From: VXMF01 sp965206775
GTDB lineage: Bacteria > Acidobacteriota > Terriglobia > Bryobacterales > UBA6623
Assembly: GCA_965206775.1 (NCBI GenBank)
Contig: CBDBKU010000003.1
Span: forward strand, 2,480,001-2,544,000
Direction: 5' to 3'
DNA: 64,000 bases
Part shown: piece by piece, positions 53,371 to 61,678 of the stretch
How positions within the stretch are numbered: the stretch's first letter is position 1
Layout: each line of letters starts with the position of its first letter
Notes under the pieces: model-generated
What the model saw: only the letters and a program-made list of their open reading frames with translations
Told to the model about the DNA's origin: nothing
Databases searched by the model: none
Made by a program: the position numbers and the translations under genes

Positions 53371-54786
53371 ATGCAAACCAAAGACTTCAGCTACGGGACA
53401 ATCCCGAGCACTCGCCGCAGTTTTCTCTACTCCCTGGGCGCCAGCCTTGGCAGTGTGGCTTTCAGCAACCTGCTGGCGCAGGAGTCCGCGGGCCCGTTGG
53501 CGGTGAAGGAGCCGCATCATACCTCAAAGGCCAAGGCATGCATCTTCCTCGTGATGGAAGGCGGGCCAAGCCACATCGACACATTCGACCCGAAACCCAA
53601 ACTCCAGGACCTGCACATGCAGCAGTTCGAGAGGGTGGGCGAGCAATTCTCCCCAATGTCATCGGGCGTGCGGTACTACGTGCAGAGCCCCTACAAGTTC
53701 CGCAAGGTCGGCCAGGCCGGCATCGACATGTGCGAGCACTTTACCCACCTCCCGGAAGTGGCGGACGATCTGTGCGTGTACCACGGCTGCCAGTCTGAGT
53801 CGGTCGATCACCCCACGGCGCTGTTCCATATCAACACCGGCAACAAGTTCGGCGGCGATCCGGCGGTCGGGTCTTGGGTCACGTATGGCCTCGGGAGCGA
53901 GAACCAGAACCTGCCCGGATACATCGTTCTCTCGGAGGCCGGGTTCCCTCAGGGCGGTTCGGGAAACTGGACCAACGGCTTCCTTCCGGCCTACTACCAG
54001 GGAACTCCGCTTCGAGCCGAAGGGTCGCCGATTCTCGACATACACCCGCCGAAATGGAAGACACGGGACCACCAGCGGACCAATCTGGACATCCTGGCGG
54101 AACTAAACCATGCTCACAAAGCCAAGCATCCCGGACACGACGAACTGGCGGCTCGGATGGCGAACTACGAACTGGCATTCCGGATGCAAACCGAAGTGCC
54201 GGGCATCATCGATATCGACAGCGAGCCCGAATCGATCCGGGAGATGTATGGCTTGGAAAACGAGGCCACCAGCTCGTTCGCTCGACGGTGCATCCTAGCA
54301 CGTCGCCTTGTCGAGAAAGGCGTTCGATTTGTACAGATCTTCTCGGGCGGATGGGACTCGCACGACTACCTCGAACGCTCCCACAAAGCGCGAATCTACA
54401 GTATCGACAAGCCGGTCGCCGCTCTCATCAAGGATCTCAAGCAGCGGGGCCTGCTCGATGAGACATTGATCGTCTGGCTGGGAGAGTTCGGTCGCAGTCC
54501 CGACAACCATCATCGAGGAGGCGGTGTCGCGATAGGTCGCGATCACAACGCCGAAGCGCAGGTGATGTTCTTCGCCGGCGGCGGCGTGAGAGCGGGCCAC
54601 GTGATCGGCGCGACAGACGAGATCGGGCATCGGGCCGTCGAGGTGGTGCATCCGATCAAGAACTTGCATGTCACACTGCTGCACCTGCTCGGCCTGGACG
54701 ACAGCGACCTGACTTACTTCCACGGCGGGCGATTCAAGCAACTCTCTCAGACCGGCGGGCAGGTCATCAAGGAACTGGTCGCCTGA
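53371..54786 (+). CDS. DUF1501 protein, exported by the Tat pathway
   Basis: The 471-residue protein starts MQTKDFSYGTIPSTRRSFLY, a twin-arginine leader, and continues with IFLVMEGGPSHIDTFDPKPK, CVYHGCQSESVDHPTALFHI, PGYIVLSEAGFPQGGSGNW, FVQIFSGGWDSHDYLERSH and VWLGEFGRSPDNHHRGGG then IGRDHNAEAQVMFFAGGG. These are DUF1501 landmarks (sulfatase/phosphatase-like fold). I chose the ATG at 53371, preceded by AGGGGAATT. An ATG-initiated longer frame from 53284 lacks a leader. It pairs with the PSD1 cytochrome gene upstream. Confidence 0.92.
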   Translation: MQTKDFSYGTIPSTRRSFLYSLGASLGSVAFSNLLAQESAGPLAVKEPHHTSKAKACIFLVMEGGPSHIDTFDPKPKLQDLHMQQFERVGEQFSPMSSGVRYYVQSPYKFRKVGQAGIDMCEHFTHLPEVADDLCVYHGCQSESVDHPTALFHINTGNKFGGDPAVGSWVTYGLGSENQNLPGYIVLSEAGFPQGGSGNWTNGFLPAYYQGTPLRAEGSPILDIHPPKWKTRDHQRTNLDILAELNHAHKAKHPGHDELAARMANYELAFRMQTEVPGIIDIDSEPESIREMYGLENEATSSFARRCILARRLVEKGVRFVQIFSGGWDSHDYLERSHKARIYSIDKPVAALIKDLKQRGLLDETLIVWLGEFGRSPDNHHRGGGVAIGRDHNAEAQVMFFAGGGVRAGHVIGATDEIGHRAVEVVHPIKNLHVTLLHLLGLDDSDLTYFHGGRFKQLSQTGGQVIKELVA

Positions 54787-55135
54787 ATCGGCATTTCATC
54801 GCCAGGTGAAGAATCTCGAGCTGGCCCGCAGCGACCGCCGGTCGGAGTCGGCTTCTGCGGTGACAGATCCGGTCCGTGCCTCAGCGCGGGAGCCTGCCGA
54901 ACTTGGATTCCATAGGTTGCAATCTCGGTCAGGCACTTCTGCCGCGTCGAGTCACATACACGAAGGGCCGCTGCAAGCGAGACCGTAGCTGATGGCGGGG
55001 CGATTCGCGGAACTGCCCCGAAAGAGTTGCCCCTGCCAGGGAATGCGCTTGACCTTAGCTGCCTTCGGGGAACCGTCGCTAGTCCCTACCGGCCCGGCAA
55101 CGGTCCAGCAAGGCGGCTCTTCAATTGATCGACCC
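54787..55135. other. non-coding stretch after the DUF1501 gene
   Basis: About 350 bases between two convergent genes. No supported frame, RNA or repeat seen. Confidence 0.5.
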
Positions 55136-56020
55136 TCATCTAAGGTGTGTCGCGAAGAATTCGAGCGACCGCTTCCACGCCAGCGCGGCGGCCTCCTCGT
55201 CGAAGCGCGGCGTGGTGTCGTTGTGGAAACCGTGGTTTGCGCCCGGATACATGTGGACTGTGTAGGTCTTGCCATTCGCCTTGAGCGCTTCCTCGTAGGC
55301 GGGCCAGCCTGCGTTGATCCGCGTGTCCAGCTCGGCGTAGTGCACCAGAAGCGGCGCATTGATCTTAGGCACAGCGTCCGCTGGCGGCTGCCTGCCGTAG
55401 AATGGCACCGCTGCCGCTAGGTTCGGGTTGCGGACAGCTAAGGCGTTGACCACGAATCCACCGAAACAGAATCCGACCACCCCGACCTTGCCCGTGCAAT
55501 CCGCGTGGCCCTGCAGGTGCCTCACCGCCGCTGCGAAGTCTTCCACCAGCTTGTCCCTGTCGAGCTCCGCCTGCAGGCGCCGCCCGTCATTGTCGTTGCC
55601 GGGGTAACCGCCTTTCGGCGTAAGGCCGTCCGGCGCCAGAGCCAGGTAACCGGCTGCGCCAAGCCTGCGCGCAACATCCTCGATGTACGGATTCAGGCCT
55701 CGATTCTCGTGCACGACAACCACCCCTGGAAGCTTGCCTTGCGCCGACGAGGGACGCGCCAAATAGGCGCGAATCGAACCGTAGCCTTGCGGCGAGTCGT
55801 ACTTGACTCTCTCGGTACGGATGCGTGCGTCGTCTTCAGGCACCTGCTGCGCCATGGCGTAGTTCGGGCTCAGGCTGGCTAGCACGGCGGCCGCGCTCGC
55901 CCCGGCCGTGAACGGCCCGGCCCTGTCAATGAAGTCGCGCCGGTTCAGCGCGCCGTGGACGTACGCGTCAAATAAGCGCAGGATTTCGGGATGATAGTCG
56001 CTTGCGCGCATTCGTTTCAT
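55136..56020 (-). CDS. exported dienelactone hydrolase family protein
   Basis: The 294-residue protein has a twin-arginine-like leader (GALNRRDFIDRAGPFTAGAS) and the dienelactone hydrolase fold: GVVVVHENRGLNPYIEDVAR, the nucleophile cysteine in VGVVGFCFGGFVVN (C185), the acid in HYAELDTRINAGWP, and the histidine in MYPGANHGFHNDTTP. These enzymes hydrolyse lactones and esters; dienelactone itself is not certain as substrate. A long frame around MKRMRASDYHPEIL sets the start. Confidence 0.92.
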   Translation of the reverse strand: MKRMRASDYHPEILRLFDAYVHGALNRRDFIDRAGPFTAGASAAAVLASLSPNYAMAQQVPEDDARIRTERVKYDSPQGYGSIRAYLARPSSAQGKLPGVVVVHENRGLNPYIEDVARRLGAAGYLALAPDGLTPKGGYPGNDNDGRRLQAELDRDKLVEDFAAAVRHLQGHADCTGKVGVVGFCFGGFVVNALAVRNPNLAAAVPFYGRQPPADAVPKINAPLLVHYAELDTRINAGWPAYEEALKANGKTYTVHMYPGANHGFHNDTTPRFDEEAAALAWKRSLEFFATHLR

Positions 56021-56066
56021 AGGTGCATTCTCCGTGGATCTTCGCAGATCCGATCAGGGTTCCATC

Positions 56067-57662
56067 CTACAAGAGTTCCTTGCTCGGAGCGAAGTCCTCG
56101 CGGGCGTGAAAGTGCCCTGTAGTTAGGTCGCCGCCGGACTCTAGGTACGCATCGATCTTCGCACCCAATTCGGCAACTACGTCTGGATGCTGGTCCGCGA
56201 CGTTGATCAGCTCGTCGGGATCTTCAGTTCGATTGTAGAGCTGGGAGTCGTAGTCGAAGCCGAGCTTCTCTCGGTCCATGACCTTCGAGAACTGCCATTC
56301 CTTCGTGCGAATGGCGGCAATCCAGCCGTAGCCCTGCACCAAGCCATCGTGCGGGCTGACTTCGCCGCTGGCCAGCCCCCAGAGGTTCTTGCCGGTCGCC
56401 CGGGGCGGCGGGTCGAGTTCTAACAGGCTGAAGAGTGTCGGCATGACATCCGGATGGTGGATGAAACCCGATGCGCGGGTCCCAGCCTTTTCCTTGCCGG
56501 GCAACCGGACAACGAACGGATTGTGAGTAACCTGCCTGCGGACGCGAGTCGGTCCCTTAAGGAACTCCCCCTGCTCCCCAAGGAGTGAGCCGTGATCGGA
56601 AAAGAACACTACTACTGAGTTATCGAACAGACCCAGTTCTTCAATCGCCGCGAGAATCTCGCCGATCCAGAAGTCAACGCACATCGACTCGCCGGCGTAG
56701 TTGGCCCGAAGACGATCAATGCCCGATTGCGGGACCTCGATGTTCGAGTAAGGCGGCTCCCACCAGGTCGGCCCGGTGGCATCCGGCATGTACTCGTCCA
56801 AAAAGCGCTTGGGCGGATCCCACGGCTCGTGCGGGTCGAACGCCTCCAGGTGCAAGAAGAACGGTGCCTTGTCGTGGTTTCGCCGCAGCCAGTCGATGAC
56901 GTTCTTTGCGGTGAGTTCGATGACGGCTTCGCAATCCTTTTCGTAGCGCTCGCGGTTGGCTAGGAACTGCCGCATGAATGCCGGGCGGCCCGGATCCATC
57001 TCTACCCAGCGATCCCAGTACTCGCGGGGGTAATGCATCGGTACGATGTCCTGCAGCTCTGCCGGGGCTTGCTCGTAGTAGTCGACCTCGTGGCCACGAG
57101 ACCACTCGTAGTACCGATAGCCCCGGTGGAAATTCTTGCCGGGCCGCTGCAAGTGAGGGATGTCAGCGAACAGGGCAGTTTGGTAGCCGGCTTCGTGCAA
57201 CGTCTCTGAAACCGTTTGATCCTCGTAGAACAGCTCGTGCCAGCCTGGTGTCTGCACCGGCTCGTGCTGGTGGAAGTAGTGATACGGAAGGATCCTCCGC
57301 CCGGTCATCAGGACTCGCCGGATAGGGATCGTCGGCATGCCCTCTGGATAGCAGTCATCGAAGACGATGCAATCCTCCGCGAAGCGGTCAATCCTAGGGC
57401 ACTTGACCAAGCCGTTGCCGCCGTACGCTTGGAGATTGTCGGCCCGGAACGTGTCGGTGTTCAGGAATATGAGGTTCTGGCGGTTCCCCTTGCCCCGCTG
57501 GTTGGGGGGCCGCTCCCAGGCGCCGCCCGAAATAGCAGAGCCCGCTGGAGCGGCGCAGCCACTCAGGGCTGCGGTTGCCCCGGCCGCCGCGCCGGCAGCC
57601 CCCATCGACGTCCCTGCGATGAATCCGCGGCGAGAAACACTGTCCTGTTTGGACTTTGCCAT
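56067..57662 (-). CDS. sulfatase-like lipoprotein with Thr at the formylglycine position
   Basis: The 531-residue protein has a twin-arginine stretch (SRRGFIAGTSMG) followed by a lipobox (LSGC at about 33-36), so it is likely Tat-exported and lipid-anchored. Sulfatase-fold elements include LIFLNTDTFRADNLQAYGG (metal aspartate D70) and VVVFFSDHGSLLGEQGEFLK. The C/S-x-P-x-R active-site motif is replaced by T-I-P-I-R (in GMPTIPIRRVLMTG), with T111 at the catalytic position, so it cannot form formylglycine. It may be a phosphoesterase-type member of the alkaline phosphatase superfamily, using Thr. Substrate unknown. Confidence 0.85.
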   Translation of the reverse strand: MAKSKQDSVSRRGFIAGTSMGAAGAAAGATAALSGCAAPAGSAISGGAWERPPNQRGKGNRQNLIFLNTDTFRADNLQAYGGNGLVKCPRIDRFAEDCIVFDDCYPEGMPTIPIRRVLMTGRRILPYHYFHQHEPVQTPGWHELFYEDQTVSETLHEAGYQTALFADIPHLQRPGKNFHRGYRYYEWSRGHEVDYYEQAPAELQDIVPMHYPREYWDRWVEMDPGRPAFMRQFLANRERYEKDCEAVIELTAKNVIDWLRRNHDKAPFFLHLEAFDPHEPWDPPKRFLDEYMPDATGPTWWEPPYSNIEVPQSGIDRLRANYAGESMCVDFWIGEILAAIEELGLFDNSVVVFFSDHGSLLGEQGEFLKGPTRVRRQVTHNPFVVRLPGKEKAGTRASGFIHHPDVMPTLFSLLELDPPPRATGKNLWGLASGEVSPHDGLVQGYGWIAAIRTKEWQFSKVMDREKLGFDYDSQLYNRTEDPDELINVADQHPDVVAELGAKIDAYLESGGDLTTGHFHAREDFAPSKELL

Positions 57663-58244
57663 ATGAGCGCAAGGCTAGCACACAAGCGCGATCCGGAATC
57701 CAGGGCGTCGGAATGGCCCTAGTCCCCGGCTTCCTTGGTCTGGGAAACTGCGGTTCCGAGATGAGTCCGGAACTGCACCGCCGGTCACGCAAAGACCAAG
57801 TTCAAATCGCCCCCGATGCGTTCAGCCGATATGGAGAGGGGCGCCATCCCGCCCGCCTGAGTCTCGGCGATTGCTTCTCCTACGCGCTAGCCAAGGCGAT
57901 TGCCGAACCCTTGCTCTGCAAGGGAACCGGCTTCAAGCGGACCGACATCACGACCTACACGGCTTCGTGCAGGTGACACGGTCTCCGAATACGGAGATGC
58001 TGCCATTCTTGCGAGCAGTCCCGTCCGACAACCGCAGCGGTTGCTCGCCGGCGGTGCCGTGGACTGGGTGGCCTTCCCGACCACGCAGGTCGATGCGCCG
58101 CAGGTCCGAGATCAGCGCGACGGCCCGTGGGCGGCCTGGCCTTAAGGGCCAGTAGGGACTACCCGAACTGGTGTCATATCAGTGCACGCTCGGGCTGGAG
58201 ATGAGTGCCGAGCCGTGGGCGGGAACTGCTGCTACAGCTCCCGC
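57663..58244. other. non-coding stretch before the second mobile cluster
   Basis: About 580 bases with no gene that can be supported; frames on both strands lack motifs. It ends at the TGTTGA terminus of the transposon at 58245. Confidence 0.45.
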
Positions 58245-58320
58245 TGTTGAATTCCGCGCTATTCCGGCGGCGGATTTTCAGATTATTCCGGCGGCAGGAG
58301 GGGGAGGTTTTCCGGATTAT
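58245..58320 (+). repeat. iterated terminal repeats of the transposon
   Basis: After the TGTTGA terminus, TATTCCGGCGGC occurs at 58260 and 58284 and a weaker TTTCCGGATTA at about 58308, a 24-base period. The TG end and repeats resemble those of the 255-bp element at 30914-31168 and are probably transposase-binding sites. Confidence 0.75.
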
Positions 58321-58406
58321 TTGTGATGCGTGACGGGCAGGGGGGGATTGCCGGCAGGGGGTTTGGCGACAAAGTGGGGGCGATTGCAGTGAGGCCGGAA
58401 CGCTCG

Positions 58407-59332
58407 TCAAGGTGCGCTTGGGCCGGGCTGGGTGGGGGCCTGGCGGAGAGCGAGCAGACGCAGCAAGTCGTTCGAATCCTTGGCGCCGTGGGGGCGGAGG
58501 CGGCGCAGGCGGGGATGCTGGCGGAGCAGGGCGAGGGCGGCCTGGTCGCCAGCGGGATCGGCGTCGTAGCCGCACAGGATGGGGAGGTCCTGGAAGGCGT
58601 GGAGCCAGCGGGGCAGACGGCGAGCGGTGCCGGCGGTGGAAGCGAGGAGGCAGTCGGGAGGCAGGCCGGGGACGGGGAGCAGGGCGGCGGAGAGGGTATC
58701 GACGGCACTCTCGGTGAGCAGGACGGCGGCGGGCGGGGCGGATCCGGTCGTCAGCCAGAAGCCGCCGCGGTCGCGACGGGAGCCAGGGGCGAGGCCCTTG
58801 AAGGGGGCGGAGCCGGGGAGCGGGCAGGTGCCGACGAGTTCGGCGCCGACAGTGGTGGAGGAGCGGTCCCGGCAGGTAAAGACGGCATTGCGACGGCGGT
58901 CGGCGAAGAGGGTGCCGGAGTGTCGGCAGGATTGCAGCAGGGCGGGGTCGAGGCCGCGGGTCTGGACCAGGAAGTCGCGCACGGGGGCCAGAGCGAGTCG
59001 ACGGGGTCGGGCAGACGCAGGGCTGGAACGGACGGAGCCAACGGGGCGTGAGGGGCGGAAGGGAGCGGTTGGTTGGAGAGGAAGGCGACGGCCTGGCGGA
59101 AGCCGCAGCGGTGGGCGTGCATGACGAGATCGATGGCTCCGCCGCCGCCGTGGCCGCCGGCGTGGTCGAAGAACTGGGTCCCGCGGATGCTGAGGACGGA
59201 GCCGTCCCGGCGCCAGCGCTGGCGATGGCGCGGGTCGCGCACGTAGCCGAGCCGCTCGGCGAGCGGCTCGAGGGGAGAGTCGCGGACGCGGTCGGCGTTC
59301 TGGCGCAGGCGGCGCCAGGGGAGGCCGGTCAC
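58407..59332 (-). pseudogene. TOPRIM (DUF3991-like) protein, frameshifted
   Basis: The frame starts with a GTG at 59332 (overlapping the ExeA stop by four bases) as VTGLPWRRLRQNADRVRDSP, with a zinc-free primase-like segment (HAGGHGGGGAIDLVMHAHRC). At about 58983-58987, in a run of five Gs (plus strand), the frame shifts; downstream it reads VRDFLVQTRGLDPALLQSCR and the TOPRIM core LLTESAVDTLSAALLPV and LCGYDADPAGDQAALALL, with the glutamate and D-x-D. One missing base in the run restores about 308 residues. This could be a mutation or a sequencing error. Confidence 0.75.
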
Positions 59333-60126
59333 GGACGCAGTTCCTCGCAGGCCCGACGGACGTGCTCGGCGCTGACGGTGCGGGCCTGGTCGAGGGCGGT
59401 AGCGACCAGCGCGTAATGGGCCAGCGCGCTCACCTGGCGGGGCAGGCCGTGGGAGGCCTGGAACAGCGCCTGGCAGGCGGCGGGCTCGAACAGCTCGAGC
59501 TCGCAGCCGGCGCGGGTGAGAGCGTGCTGCAGGTAGGGCTCGAGTTCCTCGCGGCGCAGGCCGTTGAGGTGGTAGCGCATCACGATGCGCTGGGCGAGGG
59601 CCTCGTGATGAGCCAGTCCCAGCCGCCGCCGCAGCTCGCTCTGGCCGACCAGCAGCAGGCACAGCAGACGCTGCGAGTCAAGGCCGAAGTTGACCAGCAG
59701 GCGGAGTTCGTCGAGCACGTCGTGGCGCAGGTGATGGGCCTCGTCGATGATCAGCAGGGGGAGCTTTCCGGCCTCGCCGAGACGCTCGACTTCGCGCCGG
59801 ATCAGCTGGCAGGCCGGAGCGCGGTAGCGCGGCGTTTCCAGACCCAGGGCCCAGCCGATCGCCTGGTAGGTGTCGATCACCGTGCCGGTGGTCAGCCGGA
59901 CATAGCCGACGCTGTAGAGGCTGTCATGGAGGTGGTCGGCGAAGCGGCGGCAGGCGCTGGTCTTGCCGCAGCCGGGCTCGCCGGTGAGCAGGCCGATGCC
60001 GCGCAACTCGAGCAAGTGCCGGAGGCGGGAGTCGGTTTCGGTCGCGTCCTCGGAGGCGAACAGCTCGGCGCTGTGGGCGGGCGCTTCGAAGGGCAGGCGG
60101 GTGAGGCCGAAATGCTGGCGGTACAT
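59329..60126 (-). CDS. ExeA-like AAA ATPase of the transposon
   Basis: The 265-residue ATPase begins MYRQHFGLTRLPFEAPAHSA, with Walker A GEPGCGKTSACRRF, Walker B LPLLIIDEAHHLRHDVLDEL, and QRLLCLLLVGQSELRRRLGL; such ExeA/MuB-like ATPases assist DDE transposases in target selection. Its ATG overlaps the transposase stop (TGATG). The downstream TOPRIM gene overlaps it by four bases, so all three appear translationally coupled. Confidence 0.9.
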   Translation of the reverse strand: MYRQHFGLTRLPFEAPAHSAELFASEDATETDSRLRHLLELRGIGLLTGEPGCGKTSACRRFADHLHDSLYSVGYVRLTTGTVIDTYQAIGWALGLETPRYRAPACQLIRREVERLGEAGKLPLLIIDEAHHLRHDVLDELRLLVNFGLDSQRLLCLLLVGQSELRRRLGLAHHEALAQRIVMRYHLNGLRREELEPYLQHALTRAGCELELFEPAACQALFQASHGLPRQVSALAHYALVATALDQARTVSAEHVRRACEELRP

Positions 60127-60594
60127 CAGCGTTTGTCCTGGGGGTCGGTCGATGGGGAGGCCAGCTGGCGCAACCTGAGCTGCTGCCTGGCCGGGGAGCG
60201 GGGCTTGGCGGAGGTCTTGCGCGGCCGGGCGGAGGCCTTCGGCTGGTCCTGCGCGGGCGGCCGGCTGCGTCGTGCGCGGGCGTTGACCTCGCAATCGAGC
60301 AGGGCCGCCTGGGAGGTCTCGCCGTCCTCGTGCAGCACCGTCAGGGCCCGCTCGGGGGGCGCGTCGGGAGCGACCACCAAGGTGACCTTCTGGCCGGCCA
60401 GGCCGGCCTCGGTCTCGTACTGGCGGCCGTGCAGGTTGACCGTGCGGGCGCGGCTGACGCGGCGGACGAAGCGGTAGCTGAAGATCCACCGCAGGTCGAT
60501 GTCGGGTCCGGCAACGCGCACGTTGGCACCGACCCGTGCCCAGCGATCCAGGGGCGTGTCGCCGTCGAGGCCGTGGTGGGGGGCATGGTGACAT
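60126..60594 (-). pseudogene. C-terminal remnant of the DDE transposase
   Basis: The last 150 or so residues of a DDE (rve/Mu-type C-terminal) transposase remain: HHAPHHGLDGDTPLDRWARV then VRRVSRARTVNLHGRQYETE and GLAGQKVTLVVAPDAPPERA. The N-terminal and catalytic domains are missing upstream of about 60594, where sequence of the recombinase-trio element starts. The visible open frame extends further, but as an overlap with the recombinase gene in another frame. Confidence 0.85.
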
Positions 60595-60673
60595 GTTGCG
60601 GTGCGGGGAATGTTGCGATGCGCCGGAATGCGCTTGTCTCTCAGCGGTGAAGCCGGACTCTCCGCAACATTCC
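60593..60673. repeat. repeat cluster at the end of the recombinase-trio element
   Basis: ATGTTGCGGTGC (60593) and ATGTTGCGATGC (60609) are direct repeats, and GGAATGTTGCG (60607-60617) has a perfect inverted copy CGCAACATTCC (60663-60673). The 80-bp cluster lies just beyond the last recombinase gene and probably forms the element's recombination or binding site. Confidence 0.7.
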
Positions 60674-60682
60674 TTTCTGCGC

Positions 60683-61678
60683 TCAGAGTGACCGGAGGAA
60701 CGCCATCACCCCTCGATCCTCCTTCCACGGCCGCGTCGGTCCCTCCTCGACCGCATCGCAGAGTGCCATCGCCCGCGCCTTCATCTCGAGGTCGATCTCG
60801 GCGTAGATGTTGGTTGTATCGAGACTGACATGGCCGAGCCAGGCACGTATGGTATTGAGATCGACTCCGGCGCGTACGAGGCTGCAAGCAGCCGTGTGTC
60901 GAAGCACATGCGGGGTTGTCGTCTTCCCGGACAGTTCCGGCACTGCCGCTGCACAGCGCTCGACCACGCGATAGATGCCGAAGCGGGTATAGGCCCTGCC
61001 GTAGCGGCTGGAGAACACGGGGTCGCCGTTTGAGCGCCCTGCTGTCTGTTCCGCCACCACCCGTTCGGTTTCCTTCCACAGCGGGCATTGGCGGACTTTG
61101 CCGCCCTTGCCATGGAGAGTGGCAAGGGCAGAGCCTCCGTTTCTTTGGCTGAACGCAATGTCGGCGATCCGGAGCCCGGAGGCCTCCGAGACGCGGGCAC
61201 CGGTGTTCACGAGGAAGATCAGGATGGCGTGTTCGGTGCGGCCCCTTGGCGTTTTCCTGTCGGGGGCGGCAAGGAGGGCGTCCGTCTCCGCCCGGGTCAG
61301 CCAGGCGACCGGCTTCGGCGCTGCCCGCTTCACCGGGATGGCGCGGATGTGGCCGCACCAGGCGACAAGGGCGGGGTCGCGGCTGGCCACGAAGCGGGCG
61401 AAGGCGCGAACGGCGGTCAGGCGCCGGTTCCGGGTCTCCACGGAGCAGCCACGCTCCGTCTCGACATGGTCGAGGAAGGCGCGCAGCCTTTCGGCGGTGA
61501 GATCGTCGATGACCAGCCGGTCGATCGGTTTCCGGGCTCCTGCGCTGATGAATGGCAGCAAGAGGGTGAACGTATCCCGATAGCTCTGTCGGGTGTTCTC
61601 CGCCAGGTTCCGTTCACTGACGATGTGCTCTTCGAGGTAGCGCCGGAGCCACGCCCCCATTGTCCTGCAATCACGCAT
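60683..61678 (-). CDS. tyrosine recombinase (third gene of the trio)
   Basis: This 331-residue recombinase has the core-binding N-terminal domain (GAWLRRYLEEHIVSERNLAE) and a catalytic domain with the first arginine in VNTGARVSEASGLRIAD, H-x-x-R in PHVLRHTAACSLVRAGVD, and the H/Y segment WLGHVSLDTTNIYAEIDLEM (the final tyrosine is the nucleophile). It starts inside the end of the middle gene (8-bp overlap), so its translation is coupled. Tyrosine recombinases cut and rejoin DNA through a covalent phosphotyrosine. Confidence 0.92.
   Translation of the reverse strand: MRDCRTMGAWLRRYLEEHIVSERNLAENTRQSYRDTFTLLLPFISAGARKPIDRLVIDDLTAERLRAFLDHVETERGCSVETRNRRLTAVRAFARFVASRDPALVAWCGHIRAIPVKRAAPKPVAWLTRAETDALLAAPDRKTPRGRTEHAILIFLVNTGARVSEASGLRIADIAFSQRNGGSALATLHGKGGKVRQCPLWKETERVVAEQTAGRSNGDPVFSSRYGRAYTRFGIYRVVERCAAAVPELSGKTTTPHVLRHTAACSLVRAGVDLNTIRAWLGHVSLDTTNIYAEIDLEMKARAMALCDAVEEGPTRPWKEDRGVMAFLRSL

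Larger units (their letters stand above)
58245..60594 (-). mobile_element. truncated DDE/ExeA/TOPRIM transposon
   Basis: One end is complete: TGTTGAATTCCGCGCTATTC at 58245, with three repeats of TATTCCGGCGGC-type spaced 24 bases. Inside, on the minus strand, are three overlapping genes in the order transposase (3' part only), ExeA-like ATPase and TOPRIM protein. The transposase is cut off at about 60594, where the recombinase-trio element begins, so the other end is missing. It was probably transposed by a DDE transposase with a helper ATPase. Confidence 0.75.

Noticed and set aside
59362..60477. 371-codon plus-strand frame rich in Gly and Leu
   Set aside because: Antisense to the ExeA-like ATPase, which has clear Walker motifs.
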